Positions 46,135 through 54,078 of a stretch of DNA of 55,619 nt are shown here, piece by piece. The notes beneath the pieces are model-generated. The model was not told the DNA's origin, searched no databases, and saw only the letters and a list, made by a program, of their open reading frames with translations. The position numbers and the translations under genes were made by a program. The stretch is from NCBI GenBank assembly GCA_009840115.1, contig VXOJ01000009.1:1-55619 (forward strand). Direction: 5' to 3'. Position 1 is the stretch's first letter. Each line of letters starts with the position of its first letter. This stretch comes from Gemmatimonadales bacterium (GTDB taxonomy: Bacteria > Gemmatimonadota > Gemmatimonadetes > Palauibacterales > Palauibacteraceae).

Positions 46135-49083
46135 GTGACCCGCCCAATCTCTCACGACCGCGCCGGTTCGCAACGGCCCCGGCCCGGAGCCGACACGCGA
46201 CGCGAGGCCCGGCTCGAAGCTCGACTTCGGGCGGGGCTCCGGGGAGAGGTCCGGTTCGACCGCTTCACGCGCGGGCTGTACAGCACGGACGCGTCGATCT
46301 ACCAGGTCGAGCCGCTCGGGGTCGTGTTCCCGGAATCGGCCGGCGACGTGCGGCGGGCAGTGGAACTCGCGGGCGAGCACGGGATTTCGGTCGTCGTGCG
46401 CGGGGCGGGGACGTCGCAGAGCGGCCAGTCGATCGGGCGGGGGGTGATCCTCGACACGAGCCGGGGGCTGGACGGGGTGCTCGACTTCGACCCGGCGGCC
46501 CGGCGCGTCGTGGTCGAGCCGGGGATCGTGCTGGACCGGCTGAACGCGTTCCTGCGGCCGTACGGGCTCTTCTTCCCCATCGACGTGGCGACGGCGAGCC
46601 GCGCCACGCTGGGGGGCATGGCGGGGAACAACAGCGCGGGGTCGCGGTCGGTGCGGTACGGACACATGGTCGAGCACGTCCGGGGCATCGAGGCGGTGCT
46701 CGCGGATGGACGGCGCGCCGAGTTCCGCCGCGATGCCACGCCGGGCGCGGCGTCCGGGGGGTCCGGGGCAGCCGGGGACGGGCTCGGGGCCGACATGCGG
46801 GCGCTCTACGGGCGTGAGGCCGACGAACTGGCGCGGCGGGTGCCGGACGTTCCGCGGCACGTGGCGGGCTATGCGCTGCACCGTCTGGGCCGGGAGGGCG
46901 CCGGGCTGTCGGATCTCCTCGTGGGTTCGGAGGGGACGCTCGCGCTCTTCACCGCTTTGGAACTCGACCTTCAGCCCATTCCCTCCGTGCGCGCGCTCGG
47001 CGTGTGCCGCTTCGACGGGACCGGCGAGGCGCTGGCCGCGGTCCCGGCGATCGTCGCGCTCGAACCGACGGCCGTGGAATTGTTCGACGCGACCGTGCTC
47101 GGGCTGGCCGCGCGGATGCCGAGCTTCGAGCGGGTGCTCCGGCAACTCGGGGAGGACGGGAGCGGTCCGCCGCGCGACATCCTCGTCGTCGAGTTCGCCG
47201 GCGACGATCCGGAGCGGGTCTCGACCTCTCTCTCGCGGCTCGAGGCCGCGCTGGGCGGGGTCGCCGTGGGCGTCACCCGCGCGGAATCCCCCGCCTTCCA
47301 GGCCTGTATCTGGGCCATGCGCAAGGCGGGGCTCAGCATTTCCATGTCCCAACCCGCGGCCCGCAAGCCGCTCGCCTTCATCGAGGATTGCGCGATCCCC
47401 CTCGACCGGCTGCCGGAGTGGTACCGCCGCCTCACGGAGATCATCGACCGCCACGCCACCCACGCGGTCTGGTACGCGCACGCGTCGGTCGGCTGCCTCC
47501 ACGTGCGGCCGGCGCTCGACCTGCGCGACGGGGACGATGTGGAGCGGCTGCGCGCGATCGCGGTGGACGCCTTCGCGCTCGCAGGCGAGCTGGGCGGGTC
47601 CCATTCCGGCGAACACGGGGATGGATGGATCCGGTCGGAGTTCCTCGAACCGATGCTGGGCGCGCGCCTCGTCTCCGCCTTCGGAGAGATCAAGCGCCGT
47701 TTCGACCCGGACGACCGCCTGAACCCCGGGAAGATCGTCGACCCGCCGCGCATGAACGACGCCTCGCTGCTGCGGGCCCGATACGGACTGGAAACCCGGA
47801 AGCTGCCGACGGCGCTCGACTGGGGGGCGTGGGGCGGGTTCTCGCCGGCTGTCGACATGTGCAATAACAACGGCACCTGTCTCAAGCGGAGCCCCGGGGT
47901 GATGTGCCCGTCCTTCCGCGCCACGAGCGACGAGCGGCATTCCACGCGCGGGCGCGCCAACGCCCTGCGGCTGGCGCTGTCGGGGCAGTTGGGGGAAGAC
48001 CCGTGGACATCGCCGGAGCTGTACGAGGCGATGGACCTCTGCCTGGGCTGCAAGGGGTGCCGCCGCGAGTGTCCGACGGGCGTGGACATGGCGCGCATGA
48101 AGGTGGAGTTCCTGCACCGCCTGCGCGCCGAGCAACCGCTCTCGCCGCGCGACCGGGCACTCGCCTATCTGCCCCGCTATGCGCCGCTCGCTTCGCGCAT
48201 CGCGCCGCTTGCGAACCTGCGGAACCGGGTCCCCGCCCTCGCCCGTCTCGGAGAGCGCATGGCGGGTCTGGCGGCCGACCGGCCGCTCCCGCGCTGGTCG
48301 TCCCAGCCGTTTTCCCTGCGCCCCCGGGTCTCCGCTCGCGAGAATGGCGGGCCGAGGGTCGCGCTCTTCGTCGACACCTTCACGCGCTACTTCGAGCCGG
48401 AGAACGCCCGCGCCGCCGTTCGACTGCTGTCGCGGGCGGGCTATCGCGTGGAGGAGGCCGCCACCGCGGGCCGGCCCCTCTGCTGCGGCCGGACCTTCCT
48501 CAACGCCGGCCTGGTCGAGGAGGCGCGGACCGAACTCGACCGCACCGTCCGGGCGCTGAGCCGCTTCGTGGCGCGCGGGGTCCCCGTGGTGGGACTCGAA
48601 CCGTCATGCCTGCTCACGCTGCGCGACGAACTCCCCGCGCTGGACTCCGGGCCCGAGGCCGCCGAAGTCGCGGACCGGGCCCGGCTGCTGACCGAATGGC
48701 TCATCGAAGCGGCGGCGCTCGACCGGCTCGACCTCGCTCCCCTTCCCGTCCGGCGCGTCCGCGTTCACGGCCACTGCCACGAGAAGGCGTTCGGTGCGGA
48801 CGGCCCGACGCTGGAAGTCCTCGGCGGGATCCCCGACCTCGAGGTCGAAGCCATCGCGGCCGGCTGCTGCGGGATGGCGGGCTCGTTCGGCTACGAGGCT
48901 GAACACGCGGAGATCTCCCGCCGTGTCGCCGAACTCGAACTCCTCCCCACCGTCCGCGAACTCCGCGACGACGAATGGCTCGTCGCCAACGGCACAAGCT
49001 GCCGCCACCAGGTCGCCGACCTCGCCCACGCCACGGCCCACCACGTCGCCACCGTCCTCGAAGCGGCTGCCTTCCCTCCTTGA
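46135..49083 (+). CDS. FAD-linked 2-hydroxyacid dehydrogenase fused to a CCG-type Fe-S domain
   Basis: 982 aa from a GTG at 46135; a GTG at 46087 is possible but neither has a ribosome site. The N-terminal half is a VAO/GlcD-type FAD domain (EPLGVVFPESAGDVRRAVEL, VVRGAGTSQSGQSIGRGVIL, GTLGGMAGNNSAGSRS-like loop) with the FAD-oxidase C-terminal domain (GSHSGEHGDGWIRSEFL, DPDDRLNPGKI). Then come 4Fe-4S clusters: MCNNNGTCLKRSPGVMCPS and CLGCKGCRRECPTG. Two CCG domains follow (PLCCGRTFLNAG; GCCGMAGSFGYE, with GHCHEK). It is a GlcD-GlcF-type fusion, probably a membrane-associated oxidase of D-lactate, glycolate or D-2-hydroxyglutarate feeding quinones. Confidence 0.9.
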   Translation: MTRPISHDRAGSQRPRPGADTRREARLEARLRAGLRGEVRFDRFTRGLYSTDASIYQVEPLGVVFPESAGDVRRAVELAGEHGISVVVRGAGTSQSGQSIGRGVILDTSRGLDGVLDFDPAARRVVVEPGIVLDRLNAFLRPYGLFFPIDVATASRATLGGMAGNNSAGSRSVRYGHMVEHVRGIEAVLADGRRAEFRRDATPGAASGGSGAAGDGLGADMRALYGREADELARRVPDVPRHVAGYALHRLGREGAGLSDLLVGSEGTLALFTALELDLQPIPSVRALGVCRFDGTGEALAAVPAIVALEPTAVELFDATVLGLAARMPSFERVLRQLGEDGSGPPRDILVVEFAGDDPERVSTSLSRLEAALGGVAVGVTRAESPAFQACIWAMRKAGLSISMSQPAARKPLAFIEDCAIPLDRLPEWYRRLTEIIDRHATHAVWYAHASVGCLHVRPALDLRDGDDVERLRAIAVDAFALAGELGGSHSGEHGDGWIRSEFLEPMLGARLVSAFGEIKRRFDPDDRLNPGKIVDPPRMNDASLLRARYGLETRKLPTALDWGAWGGFSPAVDMCNNNGTCLKRSPGVMCPSFRATSDERHSTRGRANALRLALSGQLGEDPWTSPELYEAMDLCLGCKGCRRECPTGVDMARMKVEFLHRLRAEQPLSPRDRALAYLPRYAPLASRIAPLANLRNRVPALARLGERMAGLAADRPLPRWSSQPFSLRPRVSARENGGPRVALFVDTFTRYFEPENARAAVRLLSRAGYRVEEAATAGRPLCCGRTFLNAGLVEEARTELDRTVRALSRFVARGVPVVGLEPSCLLTLRDELPALDSGPEAAEVADRARLLTEWLIEAAALDRLDLAPLPVRRVRVHGHCHEKAFGADGPTLEVLGGIPDLEVEAIAAGCCGMAGSFGYEAEHAEISRRVAELELLPTVRELRDDEWLVANGTSCRHQVADLAHATAHHVATVLEAAAFPP

Positions 49084-49136
49084 CCCGTCGCGCGATCCTC
49101 GGCACGGACGAGTGAAGGGAAACGGGTGATCCGGCG

Positions 49137-50300
49137 TTACCCTCCGGGCCGTGTGCTCATCCAGTCGCAATCCTCGTCCGAGACCAGGTACATCAAGATC
49201 CAGGTCTGAAGTTTCTCCGAATCGTCGATTCGCCGGTCCAGGACGAATAGCGTATCGCCCCTGAAGGTCTCCATCGGTCGAATCTCAAAGTCGTGCGGCA
49301 CGAGGGTGTCCACACACGCTTGTGAGAGGTCTGGCGAGAGGATCCCGACCCAGGTCTTGGCGGTGAGCACCGGCCTCGGCTCCATCCTCAGTGCCGTCTG
49401 GTCGTGGTGGGTGAACAGGAAACCGCCGCCCGGCCGCGGAAAAAGTTGGCGCAGTCGCGAACTCTCCTCCAACTGCTCGCGGCCCGGGATGCGCTCGATG
49501 TCGATGCGTTCCCTGAGGTCGGCCGGGACCCCCTTCCGCCTCGCCACCGGGATGGCCGCCGTGTCCACCACCTCGCCCCGCAGGTTCAAGACGAACATCT
49601 CGTCCAGTCCAGACCAGCCCTGCACAAACCGTCCGTCGGCGTACGCAAGCGAACCGATCCGAAAAAGGGTCGCATACGACCAGTTGCCGCTCCTGACTGA
49701 TGCGGCGTATTGCTCCGGGAGTCCGCCCATGCTCGCGAATTCGTCCGTGGCCGGCCGCCACCGCGTCAGCGATGTTTCGCGCTGGAGCTCGAAATCCGTC
49801 ATCCAGACGTCCTGGCCGATCACCACCGGCGGAGTGATTCCGCCCAGCGCGGGAAAGTCCACAACCCGAATGGTCTCTCCGGTGTTTCGGTCGAAGACGT
49901 TCACTCGCCGCGACCCTGTGGTCTGGGCGGCTACGGTCGAATCGTCGATGAGCATCGGAGTTCTGGGCCCGCCGCGAAACTCTCCCGGCCCCTCTCCCGG
50001 CCGTCCGTACACGAGCATCAGACTGCCGTCTCTGCGGAACCGGAGGACCCGCGCCGAAAAGATGTCCGATATGTAGAAGGACCCGTCCAGGGGGTCGACG
50101 ACCAGAGCGTATGGGTTGCCGATGTACAGCGTGTCGCCTTCCGGCAGCAGAATGCTGTCGACGGCAGCGAGAGTCGGCCCCGCCGCGTCTGCGGTCACGC
50201 GTTCGCCGGACTCGGAGCCGCAGCCTGGGATCAGGAACATCCCGCCGGCGAACAACGCGACGCCGACACGACGGGACCAGCCCACCACGTATGTCACCAT
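49137..50300 (-). CDS. 6-bladed beta-propeller lipoprotein, isolated copy
   Basis: 387 aa from the ATG at 50300 (a TTG 18 bp upstream is possible). The leader ends in FLIPGC, a lipobox. Propeller repeats: YALVVDPLDGSFYISDIFSA, then RVLRFRRDGSLMLVYGRPGE with GPGEFRGG, VNVFDRNTGETIRVVDFPAL, and a late blade ETFRGDTLFVLDRRIDDSEK. It ends with an acidic, cysteine-bearing tail (VSDEDCDWMSTRPGG), close to the PDZ protein's tail (DWDEDCER). It is the fourth member of this family here, but no small Cys-rich peptide gene is visible beside it; the transposon inserted 67 bp upstream of its start and may have removed or displaced its partner or promoter. Confidence 0.8.
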   Translation of the reverse strand: MVTYVVGWSRRVGVALFAGGMFLIPGCGSESGERVTADAAGPTLAAVDSILLPEGDTLYIGNPYALVVDPLDGSFYISDIFSARVLRFRRDGSLMLVYGRPGEGPGEFRGGPRTPMLIDDSTVAAQTTGSRRVNVFDRNTGETIRVVDFPALGGITPPVVIGQDVWMTDFELQRETSLTRWRPATDEFASMGGLPEQYAASVRSGNWSYATLFRIGSLAYADGRFVQGWSGLDEMFVLNLRGEVVDTAAIPVARRKGVPADLRERIDIERIPGREQLEESSRLRQLFPRPGGGFLFTHHDQTALRMEPRPVLTAKTWVGILSPDLSQACVDTLVPHDFEIRPMETFRGDTLFVLDRRIDDSEKLQTWILMYLVSDEDCDWMSTRPGG

Positions 50301-50366
50301 CCACACCGCAGGACTCAAGCGACTTCAATCCGGATTGCCGGGAGGGGAAACGGACCCGAAAGGTCG

Positions 50367-50374
50367 CAATAATG
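50367..50374. repeat. Target-site duplication, left copy (CAATAATG)
   Basis: Eight bases identical to 54071-54078, directly outside the left terminal inverted repeat. An 8-bp duplication is typical of IS1595-family insertion. Confidence 0.92.
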
Positions 50375-50397
50375 GGGAATTACATAGAATCCTTGAT
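50375..50397 (+). repeat. Left terminal inverted repeat
   Basis: Reads inward as GGGAATTACATAGAATCC plus TTGAT. The complement of 54048-54070 differs only at positions 4 (A/G) and 13 (G/C). The last codons of the small gene at 50380 lie within it. Confidence 0.92.
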
Positions 50398-50580
50398 AGG
50401 GTCTCGTGGTCGCAGTAGTGCAAACGCCACATCTTCAGGCGTGTACCCGTCCAACATCACACGCAAATCGTCCGCTACCGTCGAGGCTTCCGCCTCGTAA
50501 TCCGGCTGCGGCGCTGCACCGTCCGTACCGGACGGCTCCTGAAACGATCTCTCACGCTGCAACTCCACCTCTTTGCTCAT
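50380..50580 (-). CDS. Small transposon-borne protein of unknown function
   Basis: 66 aa, hydrophilic and acidic (QRERSFQEPSGTDGAAPQPD), with a helical C-terminal half (TVADDLRVMLDGYTPEDVAF). Its final codons run into the left inverted repeat. It lies 6 bp after the two-helix membrane-protein gene on the same strand and could be an accessory of the methyltransferase/DUF262 operon. No family recognised; its reality rests mainly on operon position. Confidence 0.5.
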   Translation of the reverse strand: MSKEVELQRERSFQEPSGTDGAAPQPDYEAEASTVADDLRVMLDGYTPEDVAFALLRPRDPIKDSM

Positions 50581-50586
50581 TCTTCC

Positions 50587-50823
50587 TTACTCCACCTTAT
50601 CGTCTTCCGGCACAAAATCCGCAGCCTTCGGGCCGCTCTTCCATACCACCACAAACAGAAACACGCTGAACGGCAGCGTCATCGCCATCTCTCGCTCGCC
50701 CATCAACAACGCACCCAACACACCGCCCACCGCACCCAACCCGATCAGCCACAAGAACACCACCTTCGCCAGATACCGCCACGCAGCCTTCTCACGAGCG
50801 GTCATCCGGCGCTTTTCGATCAC
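50587..50823 (-). CDS. Small two-helix membrane protein in the transposon
   Basis: 78 aa. Its ATG overlaps the DUF262-HNH stop (ATGA, 50820-50823). After a basic start (EKRRMTAREKAAWRYLAK) come two membrane helices: VVFLWLIGLGAVGGVLGALL and MAMTLPFSVFLFVVVW, then an acidic tail. No named family. Membrane proteins next to nucleases sometimes act as effectors or anchors in defence operons; here that is only a possibility. Confidence 0.62.
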   Translation of the reverse strand: MIEKRRMTAREKAAWRYLAKVVFLWLIGLGAVGGVLGALLMGEREMAMTLPFSVFLFVVVWKSGPKAADFVPEDDKVE

Positions 50824-51902
50824 TTCGCACCCTTCCTCCGGTTGCAGTCCCTACACAGCACTTGGCAATTCTCCTGTACCGTCGCGCCCTTGTCTCGCCA
50901 CGGCGTGATATGATCCGCTTCCATCTGCGCTAGCATGAACTCGTCACCACAAGCAGTGCATTTGCCGCCCTGAGCCTCGTACGCCCTACGCTTCATCGTC
51001 GGCGAAAAAGCACGTATCCGCAAGTGTCGCTCGTCACCGTCCAGCAAGTACCCGTAGATGCCCCTCTGCCGTTCTACATCGTCGTCTGTGATCAACCGCT
51101 TGGTCTCAGCCTCCACCCACTCCTTGTCGATCTCAGCGTCTTTGTGTGCGTCGTACAGCCCGCCCCAGTCCACGCCACGCATCAAGTTTGGACGGGTTTT
51201 GAACACCGAGTCCACCCAGTCGATAACGTTGCGGAAATGCGCCCACAGCGCCTTCGCGTCGGCGTCGTGCTGGTGACGGGCCATGTAGTCCTCGATCTCG
51301 CCACCGCTGATCCACTTGATGGCCGTCTCAAGGTACTCTTGACGGATTGCGCTGCCCGCCAAATAGTCGCTAGCCAAGCCATGCGCTCCATGACCAATGC
51401 GGCTGAAGTATCGCTTTGCATCACTCACCCACGGTCCCGAGTAGACGGCGTTCCGTAGCTCTTGTGGCGTCAGCTTTTTCCCCGCGATGTTGATCGTTCG
51501 GAACCATTCCAACTTCTCGCTATCTGTCCCGGTGCAGACGTAAACCATCAACTCGTAGTCCAGTATCGTCGTCTCAATATCCGGCAATAGATTGTAGAAG
51601 TATTGCTCGTTGATCGAAAAGTCGCCTTCCACGTACTGCGCAATGCTGATGGTTCGTTGCTGGCCGTCAATTACCTCGAACGTGCCATCCTCGCGATCCG
51701 CCCAATACATGACGTTGAGCGGAAAATCTTTCAAGATCGAATGAATAACGGCGTTACGTTCCCTCGGGCCGTAGATGAACTCACGTTGGTACGGCGGTCG
51801 TATGTCCAGCTTGTCACCATACCCGAAGACGCCGCCCTCACGGTCGTCTCGATAACCTTCAACAAGCTCCGCTACCGTCACCTTGCGCAACGTAATCTTC
51901 AT
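50820..51902 (-). CDS. DUF262 (GmrSD-like) protein with C-terminal HNH nuclease domain
   Basis: 360 aa. The ATG overlaps the methyltransferase stop (51899-51902). The N-terminal DUF262 domain shows RPPYQREF (PYQR 37-40) and VIDGQQRTISIAQY (DGQQR 79-83), the ParB-like NTP-binding motif of GmrS-type proteins. The C-terminal 49 residues are an HNH nuclease with a zinc pair: KCTACGDEF (C315, C318), EADHITPW (D330, H331), then QENCQVLCRDCNRRKG (N345, C350, C353). Fusions of DUF262 with HNH nucleases are linked to restriction of foreign DNA, including modified DNA. Coupled to an adenine methyltransferase, it is the probable restriction partner. Confidence 0.88.
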   Translation of the reverse strand: MKITLRKVTVAELVEGYRDDREGGVFGYGDKLDIRPPYQREFIYGPRERNAVIHSILKDFPLNVMYWADREDGTFEVIDGQQRTISIAQYVEGDFSINEQYFYNLLPDIETTILDYELMVYVCTGTDSEKLEWFRTINIAGKKLTPQELRNAVYSGPWVSDAKRYFSRIGHGAHGLASDYLAGSAIRQEYLETAIKWISGGEIEDYMARHQHDADAKALWAHFRNVIDWVDSVFKTRPNLMRGVDWGGLYDAHKDAEIDKEWVEAETKRLITDDDVERQRGIYGYLLDGDERHLRIRAFSPTMKRRAYEAQGGKCTACGDEFMLAQMEADHITPWRDKGATVQENCQVLCRDCNRRKGAK

Positions 51903-52879
51903 CGCAGCAACCGCCGGTTGCGAATGATAACCCGCTTATACAATCCTTTTCCATCTACCACCGGAGCATCGTATCGGGTATGCGGTAACTTTATGTCATC
52001 AAGCATCCCATCTCCACCCCTGTCTGTCGTCCACACAAGCTCAAATTGATCGGGATTGTGTTTATCCAAGAACGTTATCGGTACACCTATCGCGCCTGCG
52101 TAATCCACTGGGATGTGCGCCGTCTTGTTCACATTGATGGCATCGAAGTTGTCGTATGTCGGGTACTCATCTGGCGTGTACCTCTTGAAAAGCACCAAAT
52201 CCTCGTGCCTCTTGACATGATCCAGATTGACAAACCACCGGACACCCTTCACTCGTACAAACTTGTTCCCATCGTTATCAATGCGAGCCCCCGCAGCCGT
52301 AAGCGGATAATGAGAAGGAACACCGAACTCCCTGTCGCCGCTCTTGATGCTCGCGCCGTACCAGAGTTTGTTCGCCTGAATCAACGGGAACACCTCTTTG
52401 TACGTTGCCGCGTTCATGTTGCCAATCACGAGGAACTTCTTATCGTACTCCACCAGTTGAGCGATATACTCGCGGAACAGACTAAATGGTGGATTCGTAA
52501 CGACGACATCCGCCTGCTCCAACAACGCGATGCACTCATCACTGCGAAAGTCACCATCGCCTTCTAGGTGGAATACACGTTCAGTCTCACCATCATACTC
52601 CACACCTACCGCTTGCTCGGCGTCATGCTGGCTGAACAGATTGGGCTGCTGGTTCTTGTAGCAGGTAGTGACCAGCTTCTTCAGACGTAGCTTCTTGAAG
52701 CTGAGTTTGAAGTAGCGGTAGAAATTACTGACGGTGGGATCGTCACAGTTGCAGTAGACTACCTTACCGACAAAATGTTCGCGATAGTACCGCAACTCAT
52801 TCTCGATATCACCAAGTTGCGTGTAGAACTCGTCCTTCTTTGCTCGAATCGCCGCGTGTAATGCTCGATTGTCCGGCAT
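51899..52879 (-). CDS. Adenine-specific DNA methyltransferase, EcoRI family
   Basis: 326 aa, the size of M.EcoRI. The family's N-terminal signature is complete: RAKKDEFYTQLGDIENELRY, then FVGKVVYCNCDDPTVSNFYR. The catalytic motif IV is TNPPFS (N129-F132), followed by FLVIGNMNAATYKEV, FVRVKGVRWFVNLDH and PTYDNFDAINVNK. It should methylate N6 of adenine in a specific site, protecting DNA from a partner nuclease. It is the first gene of the cargo operon, 117 bp from the transposase stop. Codon use is markedly less GC-biased than in surrounding chromosome genes, in keeping with transfer. Confidence 0.92.
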   Translation of the reverse strand: MPDNRALHAAIRAKKDEFYTQLGDIENELRYYREHFVGKVVYCNCDDPTVSNFYRYFKLSFKKLRLKKLVTTCYKNQQPNLFSQHDAEQAVGVEYDGETERVFHLEGDGDFRSDECIALLEQADVVVTNPPFSLFREYIAQLVEYDKKFLVIGNMNAATYKEVFPLIQANKLWYGASIKSGDREFGVPSHYPLTAAGARIDNDGNKFVRVKGVRWFVNLDHVKRHEDLVLFKRYTPDEYPTYDNFDAINVNKTAHIPVDYAGAIGVPITFLDKHNPDQFELVWTTDRGGDGMLDDIKLPHTRYDAPVVDGKGLYKRVIIRNRRLLR

Positions 52880-52920
52880 CCGTCAGGCCACCGAACGCGA
52901 AACATCGATACTGAACCTCG

Positions 52921-52944
52921 GCGGCTCGGCGGCTCGGCGGCTCG
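52921..52944. repeat. Short tandem repeat, GCGGCTCG three times
   Basis: Three exact 8-bp units in the 117-bp gap between the methyltransferase start and the transposase stop. This patch is far richer in GC than the rest of the transposon, so it may mark an internal junction between the transposase part and the cargo part. Confidence 0.85.
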
Positions 52945-52996
52945 GCCCCTGTCGCGAGCCTACGCCGCTCCGCCGCCCACGTCAACACTGTTGCCA

Positions 52997-53959
52997 TCAT
53001 GCCACCAACTCCCGGTAGAGTAGCCTTTTGCCGATCATACCCATCACAACGTGAGCCATCTGATCCACCGTGTCCATATCCCGGATGTTGTGACGACCTG
53101 CAAACTCGTATGCGTATCGCTCCAGATGCTTCACGCTGAAGTGATGGAACGTACCCTTGTGCGCTCGCTTCAACATGCTCCAGAAACTCTCGATGCCGTT
53201 CGTGTGTGCCTGATCCCGCACGTACTCGCCAGCCGTGTGCTTCACCGTCTCGTGGTTCTTCAAGCCCTTGTAGCCCCTCGCTTCGTCGGTGTACACCTTC
53301 GCGCCCTCGCGCCTGTGCGACTCCACAAACGCGTGAAGCCTCTCCTGCGTTGCATTGTCGATCACCCGTACCACCACCTTGTTCGTCTTCCGATCCTTCA
53401 TGCCAACCACCGTCGTCATGTGCGTCGGGCCGCGACCCTCGGGCAACGTGCGGCGCTTCTTCGCGTGCATGTTGCCCTTGATGCCGCCGATATGCGTCTC
53501 GTCCACCTCTACCGGTCCTTCAAGGTCGGTCAGCATGTCACCGAAAGCCTCCCGGATACGGTGCAACATGAACCACGCCGTCTTTTGTGTCACCTTCAAG
53601 TCGCGGTGCAGCTTCATGCTCGAAATGCTCTTGAGATGCGTCACCACCAGATATATGCCCCATGCCCACTGGCGCAGCGTAAGGTTCGACCCCGCCAGCG
53701 CCGTGCCCGTCTTCAGGCTGAAGTAGCTCTTACAATCACGGCACCTGTAGGGCTGCGGCTTACCGCTCTTCACCCGATATGCATTGACGCTGCCGCACTT
53801 CAGGCAGCACATCTCACCATCAGGCCAAAGCAGCGACTCGAACCAACCCCTCGCCGTGTCCTCATTGGGGAACAGGTCGGCCAACTCCATCAAGCTGATG
53901 CCTTCCCTGTAAGACCGACCCGGTGCGGCCCTGTCCATATCTACATTCTTGCTACCCAT
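52997..53959 (-). CDS. IS1595-family (ISXO2-like) transposase
   Basis: 320 aa from the ATG at 53959 (the frame is open 63 bp further). An N-terminal zinc ribbon (CCLKCGSVNAYR ... YRCRDCKSYF) recognises the ends. The DDE catalytic core follows: first Asp in GPVEVDETHIGG, second in KVYTDEARGYKGL, and the Glu in TNGIESFWSMLK, which ends FHHFSVKHLERYAYEFAGRH. All motifs are intact, so it is probably active. It lies about 90 bp inside the right inverted repeat. Confidence 0.95.
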   Translation of the reverse strand: MGSKNVDMDRAAPGRSYREGISLMELADLFPNEDTARGWFESLLWPDGEMCCLKCGSVNAYRVKSGKPQPYRCRDCKSYFSLKTGTALAGSNLTLRQWAWGIYLVVTHLKSISSMKLHRDLKVTQKTAWFMLHRIREAFGDMLTDLEGPVEVDETHIGGIKGNMHAKKRRTLPEGRGPTHMTTVVGMKDRKTNKVVVRVIDNATQERLHAFVESHRREGAKVYTDEARGYKGLKNHETVKHTAGEYVRDQAHTNGIESFWSMLKRAHKGTFHHFSVKHLERYAYEFAGRHNIRDMDTVDQMAHVVMGMIGKRLLYRELVA

Positions 53960-54047
53960 CGTTCCGTCCAGTATCTCCCTTGTTGCGTTTGATTTACGGG
54001 GCCTTTCTCCCGTCCACAACAAGTAATCTACTGGCTAGCTAACGAAA

Positions 54048-54070
54048 ATCAAGGATTGTATGTAATCCCC
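54048..54070 (-). repeat. Right terminal inverted repeat
   Basis: Complement reads GGGGATTACATACAATCC plus TTGAT, matching the left end at 21 of 23 positions. Confidence 0.92.
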
Positions 54071-54078
54071 CAATAATG
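54071..54078. repeat. Target-site duplication, right copy (CAATAATG)
   Basis: Identical to 50367-50374, directly outside the right inverted repeat. Confidence 0.92.

Larger units (their letters stand above)
50375..54070. mobile_element. IS1595-type transposon carrying a restriction-modification operon (3.7 kb)
   Basis: Bounded by 23-bp terminal inverted repeats that match at 21 positions and flanked by perfect 8-bp duplications. It contains one transposase of the ISXO2/IS1595 type and, on the same strand, an EcoRI-family adenine methyltransferase, a DUF262-HNH protein and two small genes. Base composition is visibly AT-richer than the host sequence. The complete ends and duplications indicate a single unit that moved recently, rather than a composite of two insertion sequences. 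The outer bases of the ends are GGG, as known for this family. Confidence 0.92.

Noticed and set aside
46081..48135. Long minus-strand frame opposite the FAD/Fe-S dehydrogenase
   Set aside because: Overlaps a gene with clear catalytic and cluster motifs; the antisense product has extreme Arg/Pro/His content and no motif.
50375..54070. Composite transposon with two insertion sequences
   Set aside because: Only one transposase and one pair of ends are visible; the cargo lies between the same two inverted repeats.
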